Assembly: GCA_030424955.1 (NCBI GenBank)
Contig: JAUHVS010000024.1
Location: forward strand, 1-19,857
Direction of reading: 5' to 3'
Source: a bacterium
Lineage (GTDB): Bacteria > Myxococcota_A > Bradymonadia > UBA7976 > UBA1532
DNA: 19,857 nucleotides
Made by a program: the position numbers and the translations under genes. Every line of letters starts with the position of its first letter. Positions within the stretch are counted from its first letter, which is position 1. The notes beneath the pieces were generated by a model. The model was not told the origin of the DNA and did no database searches. It was given only the letters and a program-made list of their open reading frames with translations. Positions 9,879-17,550 of the stretch are shown here, piece after piece.

Positions 9879-10796
9879 TCAGGGCGCCTCACCGGCGATC
9901 CAGCGGCGCACGGCCTCAAAGTCGTCATCGCCCACCGCCCACACCGCGCCGCCGGGGTGCGGCGCCTGCGCGGTGGCCGCCTGCAGCAGCCGGCTGCCGG
10001 CCGGGTTGGCCCCGTCGATGAACTGCTGCACGTCGTCGTAGTTGGCCGCGACCGCCTCGGGGATGGCCCCCGGCCCCAGCCGGAAGAAGCCGTCGTTGGG
10101 GATGGGGTTGCCCTGGTGGCAGCCGGGGCCACAGCTCGCCTGCAGCCGCGGATCGATGGCGCCCGCATAGACCGTGCGGTCCGGCGGGCCGACGACGGGC
10201 CCCTGGTCGGGGCGCGGGCCCTGATCGATGGGGCCGCCGTCGGGGCGGGGCCCCACATCGCCCGGCGGGCCACCGTCCACCGGCGGCGCCATGTCCACCA
10301 CGGCCAGGTCGGGGCGCTCGCCGCGGCCCTCGAAGAGCCACAGCCACGACAGGATGCGCTCGTCGGCCACCGTGGGGGTCGCGGCGCTCCAGATCACGGG
10401 GTGGTTGGCGGCCCCGCGGCCGAACTGCACCAGCGCGGTGGCCTCGGCGCTCATGCCCGCGGTGAAGTCCACGAGGTCCTGCCAGCTCGCCTCGACCCGG
10501 GCGCCGTCCAGGGTCGCGCCCGTGTACAGCCGCCAGCGGCCGTCTCCGGGGGTGACCCCGGCCTCGCGCTGGCCGTCGGCGTGGCACTGGCCGCAGTCGA
10601 CCTCGAGCCGCAGCCGGAACTCCCGGGTGTAGAGGGCGCGCGGATCACCCGCGACCTGCCGGTCGATGCACTCCCCCGCAAAGCAGGTGGTGCGCTCGGG
10701 GCACTGGCGATCGCTCAGGCACAGCGGATCGGGCTGGCAGGCCGAGGCCAGCAGCGCCGCGCCGGCGGAGGCGATGAGGGCGTGGAGGGTGCGCAT
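9879..10796 (-). CDS. Lipoprotein with two cytochrome-c-like repeats
   Basis: A 305-residue exported protein. The signal ends at LLASAC (Cys20 as probable lipid site; the box is loose). A Cys-rich segment follows (CLSDRQCPERTTCFAGEC, residues 26-43). Repeat 1 (about 55-156) has a haem-type CGQCH (C68, C71, H72); repeat 2 (about 209-302) has CGPGCH (C222, C226, H227), with three residues between the cysteines. Both repeats end with an HP...W...D...V/I..W pattern (H132, H280), which may supply the distal ligand and argues for internal duplication. A Pro/Gly/Asp linker (about 166-206, units such as PDGGP and DQGP) joins them. Such proteins are common in Myxococcota; electron transfer or haem binding is inferred, not shown. 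A strong promoter with no leader precedes the ATG. Confidence 0.8.
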   Translation of the reverse strand: MRTLHALIASAGAALLASACQPDPLCLSDRQCPERTTCFAGECIDRQVAGDPRALYTREFRLRLEVDCGQCHADGQREAGVTPGDGRWRLYTGATLDGARVEASWQDLVDFTAGMSAEATALVQFGRGAANHPVIWSAATPTVADERILSWLWLFEGRGERPDLAVVDMAPPVDGGPPGDVGPRPDGGPIDQGPRPDQGPVVGPPDRTVYAGAIDPRLQASCGPGCHQGNPIPNDGFFRLGPGAIPEAVAANYDDVQQFIDGANPAGSRLLQAATAQAPHPGGAVWAVGDDDFEAVRRWIAGEAP

Positions 10797-10802
10797 GGGC
10801 CG

Positions 10803-10831
10803 ACGGTACGGGCCGGCCCCAGCGGGGTCAA
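10803..10831 (-). promoter_or_regulatory. Promoter of the cytochrome-c-like lipoprotein gene (leaderless)
   Basis: On the minus strand TTGACC (10826-10831) and TACCGT (10803-10808) are 17 nt apart. The -10 ends 6 nt before the ATG at 10796, so the mRNA should begin at about the start codon. The -35 overlaps the end of queF, whose stop codon is at 10828-10830. Confidence 0.7.
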
Positions 10832-11190
10832 TCTGCGCTGGCCTCGTGGGTGACCGTGATCACGGTGCGGATCCCGCCGCGCACATAGAAGTCGCCCTCG
10901 ATGGTCATCTTGCGCGGCGCCGTGAGCGCCACCAGATCGTCGAGCAGGCGGTTGGTGACCGCCTCGTGGAAGTGGCCCTCGTCGCGGAAGCTCCACAGGT
11001 AGAGCTTCAGGCTCTTGAGCTCCACGCAGCGCGCGTCCGGCACGTAGCGGATGCGGATGGTGGCGAAGTCCGGCTGGCCCGTCTTGGGACACAGGCAGGT
11101 GAACTCGGGGCACTCGAAGAAGATCTCGTAGTCCCGGGCCGGGTTGGGGTTCGGGAAGAACTCGAGATCCTTGCTGGGCTGGGTGGACAT
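10828..11190 (-). CDS. queF: NADPH-dependent 7-cyano-7-deazaguanine reductase (QueF, type I)
   Basis: Reduces the nitrile preQ0 to the aminomethyl preQ1 in the queuosine tRNA-modification pathway, in the cytoplasm. The product is 120 residues, the single-domain length class (the E. coli type is about twice as long). The site is complete: CPEFTCLCPKTGQPDFATI with nucleophile C34 (the Cys that forms the thioimide) and D41, then the QueF signature ELKSLKLYLWSFRDEGHFHE with H75 and E76. The spacing Cys to Glu of 42 residues is the same as that known from B. subtilis QueF (C55/E97). The ATG at 11190 is preferred over an upstream in-frame ATG because it has GGAGAGG directly before it and the family N-terminus starts here. 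No other que gene is in the window. Confidence 0.95.
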   Translation of the reverse strand: MSTQPSKDLEFFPNPNPARDYEIFFECPEFTCLCPKTGQPDFATIRIRYVPDARCVELKSLKLYLWSFRDEGHFHEAVTNRLLDDLVALTAPRKMTIEGDFYVRGGIRTVITVTHEASAD

Positions 11191-11219
11191 GGGCCTCTCC
11201 TGGTCGACGAAAGCGCGGG

Positions 11220-11247
11220 AGCATACGGACCTCGCCAGCGCCGGCAA
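11220..11247 (-). promoter_or_regulatory. Sigma70-type promoter of queF
   Basis: On the minus strand TTGCCG (11242-11247) and TATGCT (11220-11225) have a 16-nt spacer. The start would be near 11213, giving a short leader that contains the GGAGAGG ribosome site. The leader is too short for a preQ1 riboswitch. Confidence 0.6.
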
Positions 11248-11333
11248 AGGATGTTCCGGCGCGCCGCAGGTCGCGCGCGGCTTGGCCCCGGCGACCCACG
11301 GGCGGCCGACGGGAGGGCCGTTCGGCAACCTGC

Positions 11334-11339
11334 TAGACT
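11334..11339 (+). promoter_or_regulatory. -10 element (TAGACT) of a probably leaderless hydrolase transcript
   Basis: TAGACT ends 6 nt before the ATG at 11346, the same geometry as the lipoprotein promoter at 10803-10808. No good -35 is visible and there is no ribosome site. Confidence 0.4.
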
Positions 11340-11345
11340 GTGGCG

Positions 11346-12449
11346 ATGCCGCCCACCGCCTCTGCGCCCCCCCGACCCAGCGCCTGCCGGCGGCCCGCGC
11401 TGTGGGCCCTGCTCGCCCTCGCGCTGGTCGGCTGCGGCGCCTTCCCGGTGCCCTCCGCGCCCGCCCCGACGCTGTGGCACGTCACCACATCGGACGGCTG
11501 GCAGATCGCCCTGCACCGCCTCGACCCGCCCCCCGGCGCCCCCGCCCGGCGCGCGCCGGTCATCGTCTGTCACGGCATCGCCAGCAACCGCTACAACCTC
11601 GACATCACGCCGTCGGCGAGCCTGCCCCGGGGCCTCGCGCAGGCGGGCTACACCGTGCACATGCTGGAGCTGCGCGGCGGCGGCGAGAGCGAGCAGCCCG
11701 GCTGGTTCAGCGACCACCAGTGGACCTACAGCTTCGACGACTACGTGCTGCAGGATCTGCCCGCCGCCATCGAGGCGGTCGCGGCGCAGAGCCCCAGCGG
11801 GCAGGTGCACTGGGTGGGCCACAGCATGGGCGGCATGGTGCTGTACGGGTACCTGCAGCGGGTGGGCAACGGGCGCATCCGCTCGGCCACGGCCCTGGGC
11901 TCGCCGCCCTACGCCCCCACCCACCTGGCGAGCCTGCGGGCCGTCGCGGCCCTGTGGCCCCTGGCCCGCGCCCTGTTCACCCGCGCCCCGTCGGGCAGCC
12001 TGGGCGCGCTGGGCGCCCCCGTCGCGGCCCCCGCCCGCGACCCGCTGCTGCACGTGCTGTGGAACCCCGACAACCTGGCGCCCGCGGTGGCCCGGCGCCT
12101 CGCCGCCCACGCCACCGAGGACATCAGCACCGTGGCGGTCGGGCAGCTCGTCGACAGCGGCCCGGCCCGCCGCCTGCGCAGCGCCGACGGCCGGTGGGAC
12201 TACACCGCCAACCTCGCGCGCATCACCGCCCCGCTGCTGCTGGTGGCCGGCGCCGCCGACGCCCTGGGCCGGCCGGCGCTGCTGATGCAGGTGTATGACG
12301 CCATCGCCAGCGCCGACCGCCAGGTGCGGGTGTTCGCCCGCGCCCACGGCGACCGCCACGACTATGGCCACCTGGATCTGGTGGTGGGCGACGCCGCCGC
12401 CGCCGAGGTCTTCCCCGTGGTCGCCCGCTGGATCGACGCCCATGACTGA
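11346..12449 (+). CDS. Alpha/beta hydrolase lipoprotein (lipase/esterase-like)
   Basis: A 367-residue protein with a lipoprotein signal ending LLALALVG|C (Cys30). It is probably attached to the outer membrane or periplasmic face. The fold begins with the oxyanion-type segment VIVCHGIASNRYNLD. The nucleophile elbow is VGHSMGGM with Ser160, an acid candidate lies in VAGAADALGRP, and the catalytic His is in the HDYGHLDLV region near the end. The triad thus looks complete. The N-terminal SDGWQIALHRLDPP...VIVCHGIASN pattern recalls the acid-lipase/PHA-type hydrolase group; the substrate (a lipid or polyester) is not readable from sequence. A GTG two codons upstream (11340) is an alternative start. 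The reading frame overlaps the next gene by 8 bases, so the two are co-translated. Confidence 0.85.
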   Translation: MPPTASAPPRPSACRRPALWALLALALVGCGAFPVPSAPAPTLWHVTTSDGWQIALHRLDPPPGAPARRAPVIVCHGIASNRYNLDITPSASLPRGLAQAGYTVHMLELRGGGESEQPGWFSDHQWTYSFDDYVLQDLPAAIEAVAAQSPSGQVHWVGHSMGGMVLYGYLQRVGNGRIRSATALGSPPYAPTHLASLRAVAALWPLARALFTRAPSGSLGALGAPVAAPARDPLLHVLWNPDNLAPAVARRLAAHATEDISTVAVGQLVDSGPARRLRSADGRWDYTANLARITAPLLLVAGAADALGRPALLMQVYDAIASADRQVRVFARAHGDRHDYGHLDLVVGDAAAAEVFPVVARWIDAHD

Positions 12450-13407
12450 GCGCCGGACGCCCCAGCGGCCGCTGGCCCTCTGGCGCGCGCTGCCGCTGCT
12501 GCTGTGCCTCTGGGGGGCCCGGGCGGTCGCCGCCCCCGAGGTCCCACCCGCGCCCGAGGCCATGCCCGTGGTGTGGGTGGCCGACGTGGGCCTGGCCCCC
12601 GAGGCCGCGGCGCTGCCCCCGCGCGCCGGCGGCCTGCTCGGGCGGCTGCGCCGGGCGGGGTTTGCGCCCGTCGCGCTGCCCCTGCCCGACGGCCCCGAGC
12701 TGGCCGCGGTGGCGCACACCCTGCGCGACCAGATCACCGCCCGGCTGGGCGAGCGCCCGTTCTTCGCCATCGGCCACGGCCTGGGCGGCACCGCGCTCGC
12801 CGCCGCCGCGCCCGATCTGCCGGGCCTGCGGGGCTGGGTGGGGCTGGGCGCGCCGCTGGGCCACGGCGGGGCGACGGGGGCCGCGCAGGCCTGGTTCGCC
12901 GCCGTCGCCCGCGCGCCGCAGGCCGGCTGGCCCACCTGGGGGGCCGCGCGCTTCGCCGGCCAGCCGCTCTCCCGGCTGCTGATGACCCGCCCCGGCCTGC
13001 GCCCCGACCTGCGCGCCGCGTGGCTGGCCCAGCCGGTGCCCCCGATCCCCGCCGCGCTGTTGGCCGCCGTCGCCGCCGCCCAACAGGGCCCCACGCCGCA
13101 GGCGAACGCAGGCCTGCGGGGCCTGGCGGCCCGGCCCGACGTGCCGGTGCTGGCGGTGATGGCGGTGGCCGACGGCCTGTGGCCCGTGTGGCAGTGCGAT
13201 CCGGTGACCTTGGGGCTCACCCGCGCCGCGGGCGAGGCCACCGTCGCCCGCCGGGTGCTCACCCGCGCCGACGGCACGCCCGAGCTGGGCCACCTGGATC
13301 TGCTGATCCACCCCGCGGCCCTCGACCACGTGCACGATCCGGTGGTGGCGACGCTGCGGGGCTGGGTGGCGGCGGCGGCCGAGGCCCAGGCGCTGCGCGG
13401 TCAGTGA
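12442..13407 (+). CDS. Exported alpha/beta hydrolase homologue lacking the nucleophile serine (predicted pseudoenzyme)
   Basis: A 321-residue protein with a Sec signal (RALPLLLCLWGARAVAA, cut before PEVPP). Its order of elements follows the preceding hydrolase: VVWVADVGLAPEA, then the elbow FFAIGHGLGGTALA, and late on ELGHLDLLIHPAALDHVHDPVV, which aligns with DYGHLDLVVGDAAAAEVFPVV of its neighbour. In the elbow the expected Gly-x-Ser-x-Gly is Gly-His-Gly-Leu-Gly: residue 113 is Gly (GGC at 12778-12780) where Ser160 stands in the neighbour. The rest of the fold and the His region are kept. Hydrolysis by the usual mechanism is therefore not expected; it may bind a substrate or assist the active neighbour. 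The ATG at 12442 lies inside the end of the upstream gene. Pseudoenzyme status is inferred. Confidence 0.8.
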   Translation: MTERRTPQRPLALWRALPLLLCLWGARAVAAPEVPPAPEAMPVVWVADVGLAPEAAALPPRAGGLLGRLRRAGFAPVALPLPDGPELAAVAHTLRDQITARLGERPFFAIGHGLGGTALAAAAPDLPGLRGWVGLGAPLGHGGATGAAQAWFAAVARAPQAGWPTWGAARFAGQPLSRLLMTRPGLRPDLRAAWLAQPVPPIPAALLAAVAAAQQGPTPQANAGLRGLAARPDVPVLAVMAVADGLWPVWQCDPVTLGLTRAAGEATVARRVLTRADGTPELGHLDLLIHPAALDHVHDPVVATLRGWVAAAAEAQALRGQ

Positions 13408-13411
13408 CCGG

Positions 13412-13437
13412 CGGCTAGAACAGCCGGCTAGAACAGC
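13412..13437. repeat. Tandem 13-bp duplication spanning the cnoX stop codon
   Basis: CGGCTAGAACAGC occurs at 13412-13424 and again directly at 13425-13437. The second copy contains the cnoX stop (CTA at 13428-13430, read as TAG on the minus strand) and its last two codons. The first copy repeats the stop in another frame. It fills the 20-nt gap to the convergent pseudohydrolase gene. Confidence 0.7.
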
Positions 13438-14282
13438 AGGGCGGCCAGGCGGCGGCGGTAGGTGGTGGTGATGGGATCGTCCGTGCCCACCAGGTCGAAG
13501 ATCGACAGCAGGGCCGCGCGGCCGCCGTCGTCCTTGTAGGCGCGGTCCTCGCCCACGACCTTCAAGAACGCCTTGCAGGCGGCGTCCAGATCGCCGCGGG
13601 TGGCGTGGGTGGCGCCCAGGCTGTACCAGGCCGCCGCGTCGCTGGGGTTGGCTTCGACCCGGGCGGTCAGCTCGACCAGATCCCCCGCGTCCTCGGCGAA
13701 CTTCGCGAACTCCAAGATGCGCTCGCCCTGGGTCCGCACGGGCAGGCCCTCGGGCAGCTTCTGCACCCACGCCTCGGCCGCCTCGATCTCGCCCAGGCCC
13801 ACGGCGCAGCGCGCGAGGCCCAGGATGGCGTCGGTGTTCTCCTCGTTGAGCGACACCACCTCGACGTAGTGCTCGTAGGCGTCCTTGAGGCGGCCCTCGG
13901 CGTAGGCCGCGTCGCCCAGCGCCATCGGATCGTCGGCCACCGGCGGCAGGTGCTTGTCGAGCAGCTCGCGGATCTGGGCCTCGGGCTGGGCGCCCATGAA
14001 GCCGTCCACCGGCTGGCCGCCCACGAAGAGCAGCACCGTCGGGATGGACTGGATGCGGAAGATGCTCGCCACCTGCTGGGCGACGTCCACGTTGACCTTC
14101 GCGAGCTCGAAGCGGCCCGCGTACTCGGCGGCGAGCTTCTCGAGGGCCGGCGTGAGGCTGCGGCAGGGCCCGCACCACTCGGCCCAGAAGTCCACCAGGA
14201 CCGGCACCTCGAGGCTGCGGCGCATGACCTGCGCCTCGAAGTCGGTGTCCACGACGTCTTTGATGTAGGGGCTGTTGGCCAT
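13428..14282 (-). CDS. cnoX: Thioredoxin-TPR co-chaperone (CnoX/YbbN family)
   Basis: A 284-residue cytoplasmic protein. Residues 1-110 are a thioredoxin domain with the active dithiol WCGPC (C37, C40) and the cis-proline SIPT (P81). Residues about 115-284 are TPR-like helices. The end, DPITTTYRRRLAALLF, matches the conserved tail of YbbN/CnoX, which is reported to contact GroEL. In E. coli CnoX the first active-site Cys is missing and the protein works as a stress-activated holdase; here both cysteines are present, as in the alphaproteobacterial form, so thiol reduction plus chaperoning is expected. The ATG at 14282 has GGGAGCG upstream, and a 41-nt gap separates it from its promoter. It is transcribed separately from the cyclophilin gene. 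Confidence 0.9.
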   Translation of the reverse strand: MANSPYIKDVVDTDFEAQVMRRSLEVPVLVDFWAEWCGPCRSLTPALEKLAAEYAGRFELAKVNVDVAQQVASIFRIQSIPTVLLFVGGQPVDGFMGAQPEAQIRELLDKHLPPVADDPMALGDAAYAEGRLKDAYEHYVEVVSLNEENTDAILGLARCAVGLGEIEAAEAWVQKLPEGLPVRTQGERILEFAKFAEDAGDLVELTARVEANPSDAAAWYSLGATHATRGDLDAACKAFLKVVGEDRAYKDDGGRAALLSIFDLVGTDDPITTTYRRRLAALLF

Positions 14283-14323
14283 TGTGAGGCGCTCCCGGCA
14301 GGGGGGTCTGGAAGATCCGCCCC

Positions 14324-14352
14324 ACCCTAGGCACGGGTCACGCCACGCGCAA
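14324..14352 (-). promoter_or_regulatory. Sigma70-type promoter of cnoX
   Basis: On the minus strand TTGCGC (14347-14352) and TAGGGT (14324-14329) are separated by 17 nt. The predicted start is near 14317, with a leader of about 35 nt carrying the ribosome site. Confidence 0.6.
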
Positions 14353-14377
14353 CCGGCGCCGACGCGCCTCGGCGGCC

Positions 14378-14393
14378 CCCACCCAGCGGTGGG
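14378..14393 (-). terminator. Hairpin after the cyclophilin gene
   Basis: CCCACC (14378-14383) and GGTGGG (14388-14393) form a 6-bp stem with a 4-nt loop; flanking GGCC/GGCC could extend it past a bulge. It lies about 20 nt beyond the cyclophilin stop and before the cnoX promoter. No T-run is seen, so it is only a candidate. Confidence 0.4.
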
Positions 14394-14412
14394 CGGGGCC
14401 GCGGGCCGCGGA

Positions 14413-14952
14413 TCAGGCGCGGTAGACGGTGACCTTGTCCATGGCCACCGGCTGGTGGGGGCGGTCGCCGGCGCCGCGGGGCAGGGCCACCATCTGCTTG
14501 AGCACGTCCATGCCCTCGACCACCTCGCCGAAGATGGCGTGCTTGCCGTCGAGCCAGGGGGTCGCGACCTCGGTGATGAAGAACTGGCTGCCGCCCGTGT
14601 TGGGGCCGGCGTTGGCCATGCTGAACAGGCCGGGGCGGTCGTGGCGCAGGCCCGGGGCGAACTCGTCCTTGATGGCGTAGCCGGGGCCGCCGGTGCCGCG
14701 GCCGTCGGGGCAGCCCGCCTGCACCATGAAGTTGGGGATCACCCGGTGGAAGATGATGCCGTCGTAGAAGGGCTTGCCGCTGATCTTGCCCGAGGCCAGG
14801 CCCACGAAGTTGGCCACGGTCTTGGGGGCCTCGGCCTCGTACATGCGGCCCTTGATGGTGCCCAGGCGGGTCTGAATCTCGACGTACAGGTCGCCCTCGC
14901 CGGGGACGTCGATGGCGGGGGGATCCATGAGCTGCTTGCTGCGACCGAACAT
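14413..14952 (-). CDS. Peptidyl-prolyl cis-trans isomerase, cyclophilin type
   Basis: Speeds cis-trans rotation at Xaa-Pro bonds during folding. The 179-residue product starting at 14952 has no signal peptide, so it is cytoplasmic (PpiB-like location). It contains a complete cyclophilin core: GIIFHRVIPNFMVQAGCP with catalytic R70 and F75, M76 and Q78, then FSMANAGPNTGGSQFFIT with F124, and TPWLDGKHAIFGEVVEGMDVL with W133 (the cyclosporin-contact position) and H138. The frame is open further upstream, but that stretch has no family similarity and lies in the shared regulatory region; GAGG lies upstream of the chosen ATG. A weak promoter (TTGTTG, 17 nt, CAAACT on the minus strand) may drive it. 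It is divergent from the HPF-like gene. Confidence 0.93.
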   Translation of the reverse strand: MFGRSKQLMDPPAIDVPGEGDLYVEIQTRLGTIKGRMYEAEAPKTVANFVGLASGKISGKPFYDGIIFHRVIPNFMVQAGCPDGRGTGGPGYAIKDEFAPGLRHDRPGLFSMANAGPNTGGSQFFITEVATPWLDGKHAIFGEVVEGMDVLKQMVALPRGAGDRPHQPVAMDKVTVYRA

Positions 14953-15066
14953 AGGGGACCTCGTCTGGGGATCGGGTTGAGTTTCGAGCGCCGGCAGTTT
15001 GAGCCACGGCCCGCCGTTCAACAACCCCCCGCGCGCCGCCAGCCCCCCGCCCTGCGCCCCGGCGCC

Positions 15067-15082
15067 GTCACCGCCCGGTGAC
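15067..15082. promoter_or_regulatory. Dyad GTCACCGCCCGGTGAC, candidate activator site
   Basis: A perfect 7-2-7 inverted repeat centred about 94 nt upstream of the predicted sigma54 transcription start, which is the usual place for an enhancer-binding-protein site. The CACC/GGTG half-sites recall NtrC-type sites. A second, weaker repeat (CGCCTG/CAGGCG, 15103-15122) lies closer to the promoter. Inverted repeats of this length can arise by chance at this GC content. Confidence 0.4.
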
Positions 15083-15136
15083 AGCGGGCACCCGGGGGAC
15101 ACCGCCTGAGCCACCGCAGGCGCCCTACGAGGTGGT

Positions 15137-15165
15137 TTGCGCTGGCACGTGCCTTGCGGTACTCA
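15137..15165 (+). promoter_or_regulatory. Possible overlapping sigma70-type promoter of the HPF-like gene
   Basis: TTGCGC (15137-15142) and TACTCA (15160-15165) are 17 nt apart, with the same -35 hexamer as the cnoX promoter. The whole sigma54 site lies inside this spacer, so the two polymerase forms would exclude each other. Confidence 0.35.
15143..15158 (+). promoter_or_regulatory. Sigma54 (-24/-12) promoter of the HPF/RaiA-like gene
   Basis: TGGCACG (15143-15149), four bases, then TTGC (15154-15157) and G. This matches the sigma54 consensus TGGCACG-N4-TTGC(A/T) at every position but the last, with the required GG-N10-GC spacing. Transcription should start near 15168, giving a leader of about 77 nt. 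It points at the HPF-like gene with no gene between. Confidence 0.75.
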
Positions 15166-15245
15166 TCGCCGCCTCTGGCACTCTGCCACAGGCAACATCA
15201 CCCCGGGCGAGCCCGCTCGCCCCCATCGCGCCAAGAGGAGGCTGC

Positions 15246-15593
15246 ATGTCCCTTCCCGTCGACATGACCTTCCGTGACATGACCCCCAACGACACCTTGC
15301 GTGGGTTGTGCGAAGAGCAGGTCGAGCGACTGGGCCGGCACTACCCCGAGCTGCAGCGCGTCGAGGTCACCCTCGCCAACCCCCACCGCCACCAGGAGCA
15401 CGGCCACGTGGTGCACGTGCACCTCATCGCGCACGTGCCCGGGGCGAAGAACGTGGTGGTCACCCAGGACAGCGACGATCCCAAGTACCAGCAGGCCGAC
15501 GCCGCGCTCCGCGACGCCTTCCGCACCATGGAGCGCCAGCTCAAGGTGTGGAGCGACAAGAAGCACAACCGCGTCAAGCGCCACGAGCCCTGA
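15246..15593 (+). CDS. HPF/RaiA-family ribosome-associated protein (short form)
   Basis: A 115-residue protein related to ribosome hibernation factors (S30AE/sigma54-modulation family), expected to bind the decoding region of the 30S subunit and silence ribosomes in slow growth. It matches the subgroup with a PHRH...H.V.V.....VPG....V pattern (NPHRHQEHGHVVHVHLIAHVPG split at residues 46-66) and a VKxHE tail (VKRHEP at the end). The C-terminal dimerisation domain of long HPF is absent. The start at 15246 is set by the strong AAGAGGAGG before it; the longer frame upstream would cross the promoter. Residues 47-63 hold seven histidines, which is odd for a ribosome binder and might bind metal. Family assignment is from remembered motif pattern. 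Confidence 0.8.
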   Translation: MSLPVDMTFRDMTPNDTLRGLCEEQVERLGRHYPELQRVEVTLANPHRHQEHGHVVHVHLIAHVPGAKNVVVTQDSDDPKYQQADAALRDAFRTMERQLKVWSDKKHNRVKRHEP

Positions 15594-15609
15594 GGGCCCC
15601 CTGAGGCCC
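15588..15609. repeat. Imperfect 11-bp tandem repeat across the HPF-like stop codon
   Basis: CCCTGAGGGCC (15588-15598) is followed by CCCTGAGGCCC (15599-15609), one mismatch. The first unit contains the stop TGA (15591-15593) and the second a further TGA out of frame. Confidence 0.5.
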
Positions 15610-15679
15610 TGGCCGCGGGCCTGAGCCCCGCTGGCCCTCGCCCCGCCGCGCGCCGCCCCTGCGGCCGCGCACCCCGGGG

Positions 15680-15708
15680 CTGACTTCCCGCCTGCAACCG
15701 GCTATGGT
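15680..15708 (+). promoter_or_regulatory. Sigma70-type promoter of the OPT transporter operon
   Basis: CTGACT (15680-15685) and TATGGT (15703-15708) are 17 nt apart. The -10 contains the upstream in-frame ATG at 15704, which argues that translation starts later, at GTG 15776. The predicted leader is about 60 nt. Confidence 0.6.
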
Positions 15709-15775
15709 CCGGCCGCAGCGTGCTGCGCCTGCTGGCGCGGTGCGCGCGCACCCACCCACCGCCGAAGGAATCGCC

Positions 15776-17539
<1,764 letters not shown>

Positions 17540-17550
17540 GGAGATCGACC

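Noticed and set aside
11191..11345. preQ1 riboswitch before queF
   Set aside because: The predicted leader is about 23 nt and holds only a ribosome site; I see no pseudoknot-type aptamer pattern.
11007..14334. Two long minus-strand frames over queF, the hydrolases and cnoX
   Set aside because: They cross several genes with clear family motifs and consist of biased Arg/Gly/Ala/Pro sequence.
15078..15245. Longer N-terminus for the HPF-like protein
   Set aside because: It would be translated through the sigma54 promoter and the strong ribosome site; family similarity begins at 15246.
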